Shown here piece after piece: positions 26,166-35,418 of a DNA stretch of 64,000 bases. Both the position numbers and the translations under genes were made by a program. The notes below the pieces were generated by a model. It saw only the letters and a program-made list of their open reading frames with translations. It searched no databases and was not told the origin of the DNA. Numbering within the stretch: position 1 is the stretch's first letter; each line of letters opens with the position of its first letter. The DNA comes from Ignavibacteriales bacterium (GTDB lineage Bacteria; Bacteroidota; Ignavibacteria; Tepidaquicellales; Tepidaquicellaceae): positions 1,031,501-1,095,500 of the forward strand of contig JACKAC010000001.1 of the NCBI GenBank assembly GCA_020635255.1, written 5' to 3'.

Positions 26166-27830
26166 ATGAAAAGAAATTACTCATTAATTTTTAGATCTGC
26201 TCTACTCAGCCTGATACTACTGTTTTCTTTTTCGGTCACTGATTCCAATGCGCAAAACTTTGCAGCGCTTGGAACAGGAGTAAACGGTGTTACGGTGAGA
26301 GCAGTTGTAGTTTACAACGGGAACCTTATTGTCGGAGGCGATTTCACAACTGCAAGCGGCCTGTCGGTTAATAGAATTGCAATGTGGAATGGTACAAGCT
26401 GGTCTGCGCTTGGCTCCGGTATGAACGGTGATGTAAGGGCATTACAAGTTTTTGGAAACGATCTCTACGTAGCTGGTAATTTTACCACTGCAGGCGGCAA
26501 CTCCGCTAATAGGATCGCAAAATGGAATGGTTCGTCTTGGACCAACCTTGGACTCGGACTCAGTGGTGCTGCTGAAGTTCTAGAAGTCCACAATAGTACT
26601 CTCTATGTAGGCGGTACATTTGCAACTGCTGGAGGTATTACTGTAAACAACATAGCCTCATGGAATGGAACTGCCTGGTCAGGACTTGGCGCAGGCACAA
26701 ACTCTACCGTGAGCGCTCTTAGATCTTTTAGTAACGAACTTTATGTTGGTGGTACTTTTACTACCGTCGGTGGTGTTCCTGTTGGCAGGATCGCCCGGTG
26801 GAATGGTAGTAACTGGAATACAGTCGGATCGGGTGTTATTACCGGGTCTGCTGTATATTGCTTTGAACAGCTTGGTTCTAACCTCGTTATTGGTGGTTTC
26901 TTCACCAATATAGGCGGTGCTACCTCTGAAAACATTGCCTCTTGGAATGGATCTTCATTCTCAAATATGGCTTCTGGTGTTACAGGCGGTAGTGTGAGGG
27001 CTATGACCCTTTACCTTGGTGAGCTTTATATTGGAGGTTTATTTACGGGTATTGGCGGTGGTGGTTCTTTAAGCAGAATTGGAAGATGGAATGGTTCATC
27101 GTTCACTGCTCTTGGAACTGGTACAAGTTCTGATGTTAGAACTCTTGGTGTCTTTGATGCAAACCTCATTCTTGGGGGATCGTTTACTAATGCTGGACCC
27201 AATACTGTAAATAGAGTGGCAAAATGGGGAAGCATCCCTGTTGCACCAACTCTGGTAAGTCCTTCTAACGGTGCTGTCGGTGTTTCACCTACTCCGCTTA
27301 TGGAATGGGGTGCTGTTACAAACGCCTTTGATTACAGGATTCAGATTTCTAATGATCCTAACTTCGGGTCGTTTGTGGTAAATGAAGCTGGTGTCGATGC
27401 CGCGGAATATCAGGTTGGTAGCGGAGCATTAAATGGAAGCACGGTTTATTTCTGGAGAGTGAATGCAAGGAACGGAATGGGTACGTCTCCGTTCTCTACT
27501 ATATTCTTCTTCACAACTACGATAACAGGTATCGTGAATGTTTCTTCTCAAGTGCCGGAGAGATACGGACTCTTTAATAACTATCCGAATCCGTTCAATC
27601 CTTCTACTAAGATAAAATTCGATATCCCTGCATCTAATGGTACTTCAAATGTCAGGCTTTCCATATTCGACGCTTCAGGTAGGGAAGTTTCTACCCTGAT
27701 AAATAGTCAGATTTCGCCGGGAAGCTATGAGTTTGAATTTAATGCAAAAGATCTGACAAGTGGTGTTTACTTCTACAGATTAACGGCTGGCAATTTTGTC
27801 GAAACTAAGAAGATGATGCTCGTAAAATAA
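26166..27830 (+). CDS. Secreted beta-propeller protein with type IX sorting domain
   Basis: I start at ATG 26166 (554 residues) because it has a good ribosome-binding site and puts the signal peptide (about 1-30, ending SNAQ) at the front. Seven repeats of 41-48 residues follow (about 34-350), each with LYVGG.FT..GG, NRIA.WNGSSW and LG.G; seven suggests a seven-bladed beta-propeller. A fibronectin-III-like domain spans about 360-450, and the C-terminal sorting domain (about 470-554) has NYPNPFNPSTKIKFD, SGVYFYRL and the final KMMLVK. It should pass the inner membrane by Sec and the outer membrane by type IX secretion. Ligand unknown. Confidence 0.82.
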   Translation: MKRNYSLIFRSALLSLILLFSFSVTDSNAQNFAALGTGVNGVTVRAVVVYNGNLIVGGDFTTASGLSVNRIAMWNGTSWSALGSGMNGDVRALQVFGNDLYVAGNFTTAGGNSANRIAKWNGSSWTNLGLGLSGAAEVLEVHNSTLYVGGTFATAGGITVNNIASWNGTAWSGLGAGTNSTVSALRSFSNELYVGGTFTTVGGVPVGRIARWNGSNWNTVGSGVITGSAVYCFEQLGSNLVIGGFFTNIGGATSENIASWNGSSFSNMASGVTGGSVRAMTLYLGELYIGGLFTGIGGGGSLSRIGRWNGSSFTALGTGTSSDVRTLGVFDANLILGGSFTNAGPNTVNRVAKWGSIPVAPTLVSPSNGAVGVSPTPLMEWGAVTNAFDYRIQISNDPNFGSFVVNEAGVDAAEYQVGSGALNGSTVYFWRVNARNGMGTSPFSTIFFFTTTITGIVNVSSQVPERYGLFNNYPNPFNPSTKIKFDIPASNGTSNVRLSIFDASGREVSTLINSQISPGSYEFEFNAKDLTSGVYFYRLTAGNFVETKKMMLVK

Positions 27831-27866
27831 TTCTTCAATAAATATTGGTCCGCAAGGACTAAACCT

Positions 27867-27904
27867 AAAACCCCTGGATATTAATCTTTCAGGGGTTTTC
27901 TATT
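27867..27904 (+). terminator. Rho-independent terminator
   Basis: AAAACCCCTG (27867-27876) pairs perfectly with CAGGGGTTTT (27890-27899), with a T-rich tail, 37 bases after the propeller gene. Confidence 0.8.
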
Positions 27905-27955
27905 TCCTAAAAGTAGAATAAGTTTTTTTACTAATTATTAGATAGAAAATTAGTA

Positions 27956-27984
27956 TTGACATTTAGATTTTAGAGTATTATGTT
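27956..27984 (+). promoter_or_regulatory. Promoter before the second type IX substrate gene
   Basis: TTGACA (27956-27961), a 17-base spacer, then TATGTT (27979-27984). The surrounding bases ATTAGT.TTGACATT.AG resemble those at 25886-25902, which suggests shared control or shared ancestry of the two upstream regions. Confidence 0.55.
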
Positions 27985-28061
27985 GTTTTAATGTCTCCCT
28001 GGGCATTTTTTAAAACAATTAAACATAGTTTATTTACTATGAAACTTAAAAACCAAAGTAA

Positions 28062-29156
28062 ATGGAAACATTAAAATTTACAATTTTGGGTTTGCTGTTA
28101 GGGTTAACTTCATTGAGCTACTCTCAGTCACCGGTAAATATGTATGAAACCTTCGAGAGTGGTGCTATTCCCCAGGGTTGGAACTTAACTGGATTTTTTG
28201 TTGATAATACTATGAGCCATACCATTGGGGGAACATACAGCGCGAGGAGTTCGCAGGGAGCGCCTCCGCAAAATAATTATCTGAGATCGCCAAAGTTTTC
28301 CGTTAACGCCGGAGAAAGAATTGAGCTCAGATTTTTTGCATTAAGGACAGGTGGTGGTCAGGATCCGTGGAGCAGTGTGAGGATCAAAGGAGCAACCTTA
28401 GATTACTCATTTGACACAGTTGTTATATCCAACACTACATGGCAGGCATTTAACCTCAGCCTGGAAAATGTTCCGGTTAGTGATTCGGTCTATATTTACT
28501 TTTACTGCAATACTAATCCCGGAAGTCAGAGAGCAATATTCGATGACATTTCCATTGTAAAGTCTGTTATTGTCGCAGGCTTGCCGTCTGAACCTACTGC
28601 GTTGACTGCCCTTGCCAATTCATCTACTAATATTAATTTGAGCTGGGCTGATAATTCTACTAATGAAACGAATTTTATCATTGAAAGACGGATGGAGGGA
28701 AGCGCTGTTTGGAATGTTATTGATACCGTTGGTGAAAACATTGTCACATATTCCGATAATCCTTTGAATGCTAATACGATATATCACTATAGAGTATACG
28801 CTAATAATATTGCAGGTAATTCACCTTACTCGAATATAGCCTCGGATACTACCTTTGCTGTAACGGGTATAATCTCTAATTCCAATACGCCTGCTGAATA
28901 TAATCTGTATAATAACTATCCTAATCCGTTTAATCCATCGACCAAAATTAAGTTCGACCTTCCCAATAATGCCAATGTTAAGCTGTTGGTTTACGATATC
29001 AATGGCAGGGAAGTCGCTTCTATAATTAATAAAGGTCTTTTGGCAGGCAGTTATGAATATAATTTCGATGCCGCGGCTCTATCGAGTGGAATATATTTCT
29101 ATAGTCTGATTACGGATAGTTTTATCGATACAAAGAAAATGATTTTAATAAAATAA
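28062..29156 (+). CDS. Secreted protein with jelly-roll, fibronectin-III and type IX sorting domains
   Basis: The 364-residue product has a signal peptide (about 1-22, ending SYSQ), then a jelly-roll-like domain (about 27-172; TFESGAIPQGWNLTG and DDISIVKS are typical of MAM/adhesin-like modules). A fibronectin-III-like domain follows (about 176-266; LSWADNSTNETNFIIERR), then the type IX sorting domain (about 280-364; NYPNPFNPSTKIKFDLP, SSGIYFYSL, KKMILIK). It should be exported to the cell surface or medium, probably as an adhesin or binding protein. The start ATG at 28062 agrees with the signal peptide. Confidence 0.8.
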   Translation: METLKFTILGLLLGLTSLSYSQSPVNMYETFESGAIPQGWNLTGFFVDNTMSHTIGGTYSARSSQGAPPQNNYLRSPKFSVNAGERIELRFFALRTGGGQDPWSSVRIKGATLDYSFDTVVISNTTWQAFNLSLENVPVSDSVYIYFYCNTNPGSQRAIFDDISIVKSVIVAGLPSEPTALTALANSSTNINLSWADNSTNETNFIIERRMEGSAVWNVIDTVGENIVTYSDNPLNANTIYHYRVYANNIAGNSPYSNIASDTTFAVTGIISNSNTPAEYNLYNNYPNPFNPSTKIKFDLPNNANVKLLVYDINGREVASIINKGLLAGSYEYNFDAAALSSGIYFYSLITDSFIDTKKMILIK

Positions 29157-29199
29157 TTTCATTTTTTCTCTTTTCTTTATCTCCCACTAAAAATTTAAC

Positions 29200-29220
29200 C
29201 CGCGGGGCTTGTCCCCGCGG
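29200..29220. repeat. GC-rich palindromic hairpin
   Basis: CCGCGGGG (29200-29207) and CCCCGCGG (29213-29220) form a perfect 8-base GC stem with a 5-base loop, 43 bases after the stop of the second type IX substrate. No T-run follows. It may be a terminator-like transcript end or a dispersed palindromic repeat; only one copy is in the window. Confidence 0.5.
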
Positions 29221-29290
29221 TGTGTCACTGATGTTTCACTGCTCATTATCGGCAAAAAACATTTTTATAAACTAAATAAGTGGGAGCTTT

Positions 29291-29695
29291 ATGAAAAAGC
29301 ATTATCTTTTCGTGATTAAGCTTATTGTAAGCTTGGTCATCCTTCCGATGATCTTATCATTGTCTCCGGTCAAAGCTGTTTCTTTTTTCGATGTGCATTC
29401 AAAAACGGATTCTAATGAGCAATTTACTAAATGGAATCTGTATAGAAATTACCCTAACCCTTTTAACCCGTCAACTTCTATTAAATTTGAAGTACCGGGG
29501 AATACATCTGGGATCGTTAAACTCGTTGTGTATAATTCTGCCGGGGAAGAAGTTCGTTCGCTCATTAATTCTGAACTGGCACCGGGAGTTTACGAAGTTC
29601 AGTTTAGTGCAGGCGATCTTGCAAGTGGTGTATACTACTATAGCCTTATTACGGAGGGTTATATCAAAACTGAAAAAATGATATTGGTTAAATAA
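29291..29695 (+). CDS. Exported protein consisting of signal peptide and type IX sorting domain only
   Basis: The 134 residues comprise a signal peptide (about 1-30), a 15-residue linker and a complete sorting domain (NYPNPFNPSTSIKFEVP, GVYEVQFSAGDLASGVYYYSL, KMILVK). There is no cargo domain. It may be the remnant of a larger substrate, or a small free-standing type IX protein. A ribosome-binding sequence (GGGAG) precedes the ATG by 6 bases. It is the third sorting-domain gene in a row. Confidence 0.75.
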   Translation: MKKHYLFVIKLIVSLVILPMILSLSPVKAVSFFDVHSKTDSNEQFTKWNLYRNYPNPFNPSTSIKFEVPGNTSGIVKLVVYNSAGEEVRSLINSELAPGVYEVQFSAGDLASGVYYYSLITEGYIKTEKMILVK

Positions 29696-29720
29696 AATTT
29701 GTAATTATTTACGCTGCTGA

Positions 29721-29747
29721 GACCCCGCTCCATGCGGGGTTTTTTTA
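29721..29747 (+). terminator. Rho-independent terminator
   Basis: ACCCCGC (29722-29728) pairs with GCGGGGT (29734-29740), followed by seven T. The tail overlaps the stop codon of the convergent stress-protein gene. Confidence 0.85.
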
Positions 29748-30581
29748 TCTGTGATATACCAGCAATGGTATCTTTGAATGGAATGACATTTCCTCCGCTA
29801 GGCTCCTGTCGAATAGCCGTTTGAATAAACTCCTTTTCCGCGATGCGAGAGCCAGCAGGCTGACATTTTTTAACTGCGTGTAAACATCTATTGCTTCGAC
29901 CACGTCATCACCGTATATGGCTTCGAAATGTATCTTCTTATAATCTGTCTTGCTTCCTACCAGTTTTATCATCCTTTCGAGGTCGCTCTGTGTCTTTTCC
30001 TTGCTGTCATCACTGACGTATACTATGTCTATACGCGCGTCATACGCCCTGGCAAGCTCAATTGCGTCTATAATACTTTCCACTTCATGCTTGTTGCAGG
30101 AAGACGCGAATAATATCCGTCTTATCTTTTTGTATTTTGCCAGCTCCGGTATTGCAAGAACCGGACATGGTGCATTGTCTATTACTTTGGTCGCTGTAGT
30201 TCCAAAAAGGAATCTAGTTATGTTTCCTCCGCCCTTTGTACCCATTACTATCAGGTCAGCTCTGGATTTTTGTGCCGTGGTGACTATATTATCGACTATT
30301 CCGCCCTCGAGCGCCTTAAAGTCCGTTGTTATCTGCTTATCGCTCTTCTGGATTCTTTTTGATTCTTTGCTCCATTCATTTTTCAGCTTATTTATTGTCC
30401 GCGTCTTTATCTCCCCGGTAACGGATCTTATAAGCTCATCATATACATACGGACTGATTGATGCCGGTGGGAAGACGTTTACTAATGTGATGCTTCCTCC
30501 GAATACTCTGCCCATCTCGATAGCATATATCAGCGCGTCCCTTGCGTAATCTGAAAAATCTGTTGGAACAAGGAATTTCAT
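29745..30581 (-). CDS. Universal stress protein, tandem UspA domains
   Basis: The 278-residue protein has two UspA domains. The first (about 1-145) keeps the nucleotide-binding pattern GTKGGGNITRFLFGTTATKV. The second (about 150-278) ends SLLALASRKRSLFKRLFDRS and has lost the glycine pattern, so probably only the first domain binds ATP. Such proteins are cytoplasmic and stress-linked. ATG at 30579-30581. Confidence 0.88.
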   Translation of the reverse strand: MKFLVPTDFSDYARDALIYAIEMGRVFGGSITLVNVFPPASISPYVYDELIRSVTGEIKTRTINKLKNEWSKESKRIQKSDKQITTDFKALEGGIVDNIVTTAQKSRADLIVMGTKGGGNITRFLFGTTATKVIDNAPCPVLAIPELAKYKKIRRILFASSCNKHEVESIIDAIELARAYDARIDIVYVSDDSKEKTQSDLERMIKLVGSKTDYKKIHFEAIYGDDVVEAIDVYTQLKNVSLLALASRKRSLFKRLFDRSLAEEMSFHSKIPLLVYHR

Positions 30582-30702
30582 TGGTATGATTTTGTTATTA
30601 AAAAGTAATTAATATAAACCTCCCTTTAAATTCAATTCGGTGTACCTCCGGGAGAATTTTTAGTTTGTTTATTTTAGTTGTAAATAAAGGTATTTTGCCT
30701 GA

Positions 30703-31509
30703 ATGATAGAGATAAAAGACTTATATAAGAGGTTCGGAAGTAATGAAGTCCTTCGCGGTGTTAACCTTACCATTCACGACGGTGAAACCATGGTTATCAT
30801 TGGACGAAGCGGATGCGGCAAATCTGTCCTGCTCAAGCACATCATCGGTCTGCTTGAACCCGATAAAGGAGAGATTTACATCGAAGGACACAATATTGTG
30901 GATATGAAGGAAAAGGAAATTTATGAACTACGAAAGAAATTCGGATTCCTTTTTCAGGGTGCCGCGTTGTTCGATTCTATGTCTGTAGGAGAAAATGTAG
31001 GGCTGGCGCTTAAGGAAAATACCAACATGTCCAAAGATGAGATTGCCAGGGTAGTCGAAGACAAACTTGAAACTGTTGGCTTATCCGGTATTGAAGAGAT
31101 GCGCCCTGCCGATCTTTCGGGTGGTATGAAAAAGAGGGTCTCGCTTGCCCGTTCACTGGCGACCGATCCTGAGTACATTCTGTATGATGAACCCACTACC
31201 GGTCTCGATCCTGTTATGAGTGACCAGATAGACGACCTGATAAAAGAACTTGCGGATAAACTCAAAGTAACTTCCATTGTTGTTACTCACGATATTTTCA
31301 GCGTGTATGATGTTGCCGATAGGGTTGCGATGATGCACGAAGGTAAGATTTATTTCGTTGGTACACCAAAAGAGCTTGTTGAGACCGATGATAAATTGAT
31401 TAGAGACTTCTTGCATAGGACTGATAAATCACTTGAGATAGAAGAGCTGAAAGAGGAAGCCGATGAAGAGCGTGCCGAGCGCGAAAAAGCTCAGCACTCA
31501 GATAAGTGA
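30703..31509 (+). CDS. ABC transporter ATPase, MlaF-like
   Basis: The 268-residue protein has Walker A GRSGCGKSVLLK (about 34-45), signature LSGGMKKRVSLARSL, Walker B YILYDEPTTGLDP and the switch histidine in VVTHD. The pattern HIIGLLEPDKGEI, FQGAALFDSMSV and SLARSLATDPE matches MlaF, the ATPase of the phospholipid-transport complex in the inner membrane. The permease (MlaE) and MCE (MlaD) genes, usually adjacent, are not in the window. A charged tail (about 248-268) extends past the core. It overlaps the end of pta by 12 bases in the convergent direction. Confidence 0.85.
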   Translation: MIEIKDLYKRFGSNEVLRGVNLTIHDGETMVIIGRSGCGKSVLLKHIIGLLEPDKGEIYIEGHNIVDMKEKEIYELRKKFGFLFQGAALFDSMSVGENVGLALKENTNMSKDEIARVVEDKLETVGLSGIEEMRPADLSGGMKKRVSLARSLATDPEYILYDEPTTGLDPVMSDQIDDLIKELADKLKVTSIVVTHDIFSVYDVADRVAMMHEGKIYFVGTPKELVETDDKLIRDFLHRTDKSLEIEELKEEADEERAEREKAQHSDK

Positions 31510-32466
31510 TAACACCAGTGCCATTTTTACAATATCATCCGAACTGCATCCCCTCGATAGATCCATTACAGGTTTTGCCAATCCCTGAACTATGGGTCCC
31601 GTCGCCGATGCGCCTCCGATCCTCTCCGTTATCTTGTATGCGATATTCCCTGCGTTTAGATCCGGAAAGATAAATACGTTCGCGTCACCCTTGATCTTTC
31701 CTTTCGGGTTTTTTCTTTTCGCGACTTCCGGCACGAACGCCGCGTCGAATTGTAACTCACCGTCCATTATCAGCGAAGGCTCACGCTTTTGTGTCAGCTT
31801 CATTGCTTCACGTATCCTTCCCAGCGACTCATGCTCCGCGCTGCCCTTCGTCGAAAAGGACAGGAAAGCTACCCTGGGTTTCTTTCCCGTTAGCTTTTTA
31901 AAATTCTTCGCGGTTTGTATCGCTATCTCCGATAGTTGCTCTGCCGTTGGTACGGGTATTACCCCCGCGTCGCCATATACGAACACCTTGTCATTCAGTC
32001 TGTGCCTGGTAGGAAACGTAAACAGGAAAAATGATGAGACCGTGTCGTTCTTTGGCTGAAGCCCTACCAGCGATATTGCGTTCCGCAATACCTCGCTCGT
32101 CGGGTAAACACTTCCCGCAATGATACCGTCTGCAAAATTCTCCTTCAAAAGCATGCACGCAAAAGTCATCGGGTTAAGCAGGTCCGCCTCTGCCTGTACG
32201 TATGTATAATCCTTCTTCTTTTTCTTCTTGATTTTCAGATACTCCTGGATGAACTGCGCAGAAAAACTTATATCTATTATGGTTAGATTGTCCGAATCGT
32301 TTAGCCCGATATTTGAAAACCCGTTGTCGATCAATATCACCTTTGCCAGCTTTTTCTTGAGTATGATCTTCACCGCCTCTATCACACGCGGCTCATCCGA
32401 CTCCGGAAAGATTATTGTCTTCGGATTTCTCTTTGCTTTTGCTTCCAGCTGTTTAAATAGATCCAT
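31498..32466 (-). CDS. pta: Phosphate acetyltransferase
   Basis: The 322-residue protein is a PTA_PTB-type acyltransferase of the short form. It has FPESDEPRVIEA near the N-terminus, the mid-protein ADGIIAGSVYPTSEVLRNA, and the C-terminal segment VFIFPDLNAGNIAYKITER followed by A.GPIVQGLAKPVMDLSRG. It interconverts acetyl-CoA and acetyl phosphate; no acetate kinase gene is nearby. It starts with ATG at 32464-32466, three bases after the mnmA stop, so both belong to one operon. Confidence 0.9.
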   Translation of the reverse strand: MDLFKQLEAKAKRNPKTIIFPESDEPRVIEAVKIILKKKLAKVILIDNGFSNIGLNDSDNLTIIDISFSAQFIQEYLKIKKKKKKDYTYVQAEADLLNPMTFACMLLKENFADGIIAGSVYPTSEVLRNAISLVGLQPKNDTVSSFFLFTFPTRHRLNDKVFVYGDAGVIPVPTAEQLSEIAIQTAKNFKKLTGKKPRVAFLSFSTKGSAEHESLGRIREAMKLTQKREPSLIMDGELQFDAAFVPEVAKRKNPKGKIKGDANVFIFPDLNAGNIAYKITERIGGASATGPIVQGLAKPVMDLSRGCSSDDIVKMALVLSLI

Positions 32467-32469
32467 AGG

Positions 32470-33576
32470 CTACTCTATTATTTCGTCTATTATACCACCG
32501 CCGATCACGTCATCCCCTTCGTAAAACACTGCCGATTGACCCGGCGCGATTGATTTCTTCTTGTCCTTAAATACCACTCTAAACCTGTCGTCATCCATCT
32601 GCTCCACGATTGCAGGTGAACCGCTGTCATTATACCTGATCTTTACATTAAGCTCTGCCGGCTTATCCAGTTTTTCGACCTTCAGCATGTTGGATTCCTT
32701 CGTCATAAATCCGCTCTTATACAATCCTTCTTCGTCATCGATAAAGACCACATTATGTTCGGGGTCCAAACGCGATACATACACCGGCTTTCCAAGCGCA
32801 ATGTTAAGCCCGCGTCTCTGTCCTATCGTGTAGTAGGGGAAGCCCTTGTGCGTGCCGACCTTTTCATCGTGATATACCACGTCGCCGTCGGTAAGTGACT
32901 CCATCCTATCCGGCAGTCGCAGGTTCAGCAGGGCGCGGTAGTCCTCGTTTGGAACAAAACATATCTCCTGTGAATCCGGAGTGTCCGCCGGCTTCAGGTT
33001 CATCTTTCGCGCCATCTCTCTTATTTCCGGCTTTGTATAACTGCCCAGCGGGAAGAGCGTCTTGCTCAGCGCGTACTGTGAAACCCGCCATAGAGCGTAT
33101 GACTGGTCCTTGTTCCTGTCTTCCGCGACCGAAACGAAATGTCTGCCCTCTGCGTGATTTAACTTTGCGTAGTGGCCTGTAGCGACGTAATCCGCTCCCA
33201 GCGATTCTGCTTTCTCCAGAAGCGCGCCCCACTTTATTACCTTATTGCAAAGCACGCAAGGATTTGGGGTGTAACCGCGCATATACTCTGTGATGAAGTT
33301 ATCTATCACGGTTTCATTGAATTTGTCCGTGAAGTCCAGCGTGTAGTGCGGAAATCCCAGGCTGTCTGCAACGCTTCGCGCGCTGTAGATCGTCTCCAGC
33401 GAACAGCATCCGCTGTCCCGCTCCGGGATGTCATCATAGCCCCATGTCTTCATAGTAATACCGATGAGATCATACCCCTCATCCTTCAGTAATGACGCCG
33501 CGACCGCAGAATCCACACCACCGCTCATTGCCACAACCACAGTCTTATTTCGCTTATCTGTACTCATAATATTCAT
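32470..33576 (-). CDS. mnmA: tRNA-specific 2-thiouridylase MnmA
   Basis: I start at ATG 33574-33576 (368 residues); another ATG three codons on and a GTG five codons upstream are also possible. The ATP-pyrophosphatase P-loop is AMSGGVDSAVAA. The two catalytic cysteines are in PCVLCNK and SQEICFVP, and YYTIGQRRGLNIA is a family signature. The enzyme places sulphur on U34 of Glu, Gln and Lys tRNAs. The local base composition is noticeably more GC-rich than the flanking caspase gene. It leads the mnmA-pta operon. Confidence 0.93.
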   Translation of the reverse strand: MNIMSTDKRNKTVVVAMSGGVDSAVAASLLKDEGYDLIGITMKTWGYDDIPERDSGCCSLETIYSARSVADSLGFPHYTLDFTDKFNETVIDNFITEYMRGYTPNPCVLCNKVIKWGALLEKAESLGADYVATGHYAKLNHAEGRHFVSVAEDRNKDQSYALWRVSQYALSKTLFPLGSYTKPEIREMARKMNLKPADTPDSQEICFVPNEDYRALLNLRLPDRMESLTDGDVVYHDEKVGTHKGFPYYTIGQRRGLNIALGKPVYVSRLDPEHNVVFIDDEEGLYKSGFMTKESNMLKVEKLDKPAELNVKIRYNDSGSPAIVEQMDDDRFRVVFKDKKKSIAPGQSAVFYEGDDVIGGGIIDEIIE

Positions 33577-33708
33577 ACAAAATAAGAACACTGCATGAGT
33601 ATTTAAAGTTAAAATATAAGAACACAGAATATCAGTGAAATAAATTATTGCTTTTTAACTTATCCTATAGTATTTTTATAAATTATTTAAAGAAAACATA
33701 ACTAATAA

Positions 33709-35418
33709 ATGAATAAATGTGCTGTTATAATTGGGGTAAATAAAGTGCATGGACTTCCAACTTTGTCGGCGGCAGTAAAGGGTGCTAAGCACTTTGAAAG
33801 TTGGGCAGGATCACAAGGATATGATTCAAAGTTATTTATTGATGACGTAGAACCCGTCACTATTTCTCAAATAAAAAACTCGATTAAACAGTTTGTTGAA
33901 GAAAGAATTTATTCAATAATGATAATTTATTTTGCCGGTCATGGAATATTAAAGGGACCATGTGATGAACAATGGTTGCTTTCGGAAGCGCCATTAGATT
34001 CAAATGAAGCTGTTAATGTGCAAGCTTCAAGATTTCTTTCGAGAAATGCGGGGATTCCGCATATTGTTTTTATCTCAGATGCATGCCGGTCGCATCCGGA
34101 TAGCTATTTAATGGGAGGAGTCATTGGCTCGGTTATCTTTCCAAACATACTAGTAAATCAAAATCCATGCAGCATAGATATGTTTTATGCGACTATACCA
34201 GGGAATCCTGCTTATGAAGTTAAAAGTAATACAAGCAAAAATTACAAAGGGATCTATACAGATTGTCTTGTCAAAGGCTTGAATGGAGCAGATCGAGATA
34301 TCATCACATGGGTAAATGGAGATTGTGTTGTAGAAGCCTATCCTCTAAGTAAATATCTTGAAGAAGTAGTCCAAGAGCGAATCGAAAATTTCAATATTGG
34401 GTTAAATCAATTTCCGGATGCAGAAATCACTTCTCGAGCCCCAAAATATTTATCAATAATTGCCGACGGTTCTGAGATGACTGTAGGATCACCAAAAATT
34501 GAAGAAGAAAGAAAAAATAATTTGGTTTATTTAAATGTTATAGACTCCAGGGATCCAGAGATTACTTTTAAAAATTATACGTCTGAAATTGAGGATAGTA
34601 TAAACTTTATTATTAATTCTAAAGGAAAAGAAAGTTCTGAAATTCGTACAGGATTTACTATTGTAGGAGCATCAGATGTTGAACCCGTGTGCAGATCTGA
34701 TTTTAATGTTTTCTCTGAGAACGATTCTTACCAAATAAACATTACTCCTTTACATTCGAATGACTATGACTATCCCTTGACACTATTATTAAAAATTGAC
34801 GGCAAAAGTATTCCTTTAGCAGTACTGCCTGATTTTATTGGTACAGTTGTTATAGAAAAAGATCAGATTGCTAATGTAAATTATTTACCAAGCGAAAATT
34901 CATATAAATTTGATTTGGCAGTGGAGCGGACGGAAGAAATGAACAAGAGAAGGGCTCTTATTGCTACAGCCGCGCGTAATGGAACTTTTAGAATTAAAGG
35001 TGATATGTTCTCAGTGATTTGGGCGGCTAGTTATTTAAGACAAAATAAAGCAACGGATCCGACACTCGGACTTTATGCATCGTATGCCTATGCGCAAGCA
35101 GGAAATATTAAACAAGTAAATTCAATATATAGGTACATGCGAAGGGAGAGAGAACCGGTTTTGTTTGATATAATAATGTTTAATGCTATTGATAATAAAT
35201 TGAAAGTTTCAATCAATAAGTTACAGAGTATGAGAAAAATAGCCCCATTTTGTCCTTTGCTTACTCAAGGATGGTCATATCTATCGATTGATTATAAAAA
35301 ATTTGATTCAATTTTACAAGAATTAGCCGGATATTTAATTCCGGGTCTATGGACTACTTTTAATAAAGAAGGTACTAAAATTGTTGAAAAATATATTAAT
35401 GAAGGAAAAATCTTATGA
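33709..35418 (+). CDS. Caspase-fold (C14-like) protease with C-terminal helical domain
   Basis: The 569-residue protein opens with a caspase-like domain (about 1-250). The catalytic dyad is visible as His78 in IIYFAGHG and Cys126 in ISDACRS. The middle (about 265-400) is beta-rich and unrecognised. The C-terminal part (about 410-569) is helical and TPR-like (GLYASYAYAQAGNIKQVNSI, then PFCPLLTQGW). There is no signal peptide or membrane helix, so it is cytoplasmic. It overlaps the next gene by four bases (ATGA), making a two-gene operon. The region is strongly AT-rich next to GC-richer mnmA, which hints at transfer. Bacterial caspases of this layout are often parts of conflict or cell-death systems. 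Confidence 0.82.
   Translation: MNKCAVIIGVNKVHGLPTLSAAVKGAKHFESWAGSQGYDSKLFIDDVEPVTISQIKNSIKQFVEERIYSIMIIYFAGHGILKGPCDEQWLLSEAPLDSNEAVNVQASRFLSRNAGIPHIVFISDACRSHPDSYLMGGVIGSVIFPNILVNQNPCSIDMFYATIPGNPAYEVKSNTSKNYKGIYTDCLVKGLNGADRDIITWVNGDCVVEAYPLSKYLEEVVQERIENFNIGLNQFPDAEITSRAPKYLSIIADGSEMTVGSPKIEEERKNNLVYLNVIDSRDPEITFKNYTSEIEDSINFIINSKGKESSEIRTGFTIVGASDVEPVCRSDFNVFSENDSYQINITPLHSNDYDYPLTLLLKIDGKSIPLAVLPDFIGTVVIEKDQIANVNYLPSENSYKFDLAVERTEEMNKRRALIATAARNGTFRIKGDMFSVIWAASYLRQNKATDPTLGLYASYAYAQAGNIKQVNSIYRYMRREREPVLFDIIMFNAIDNKLKVSINKLQSMRKIAPFCPLLTQGWSYLSIDYKKFDSILQELAGYLIPGLWTTFNKEGTKIVEKYINEGKIL

Noticed and set aside
26290..27230. Repeats in the propeller gene as a possible CRISPR-like array
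   Set aside because: The repeats are in frame and conserved as protein, with no constant repeat/spacer pattern.
32906..33232. Open frame opposite mnmA
   Set aside because: It is antisense to a conserved gene in a GC-rich stretch, has no family motif, and is explained by codon bias.
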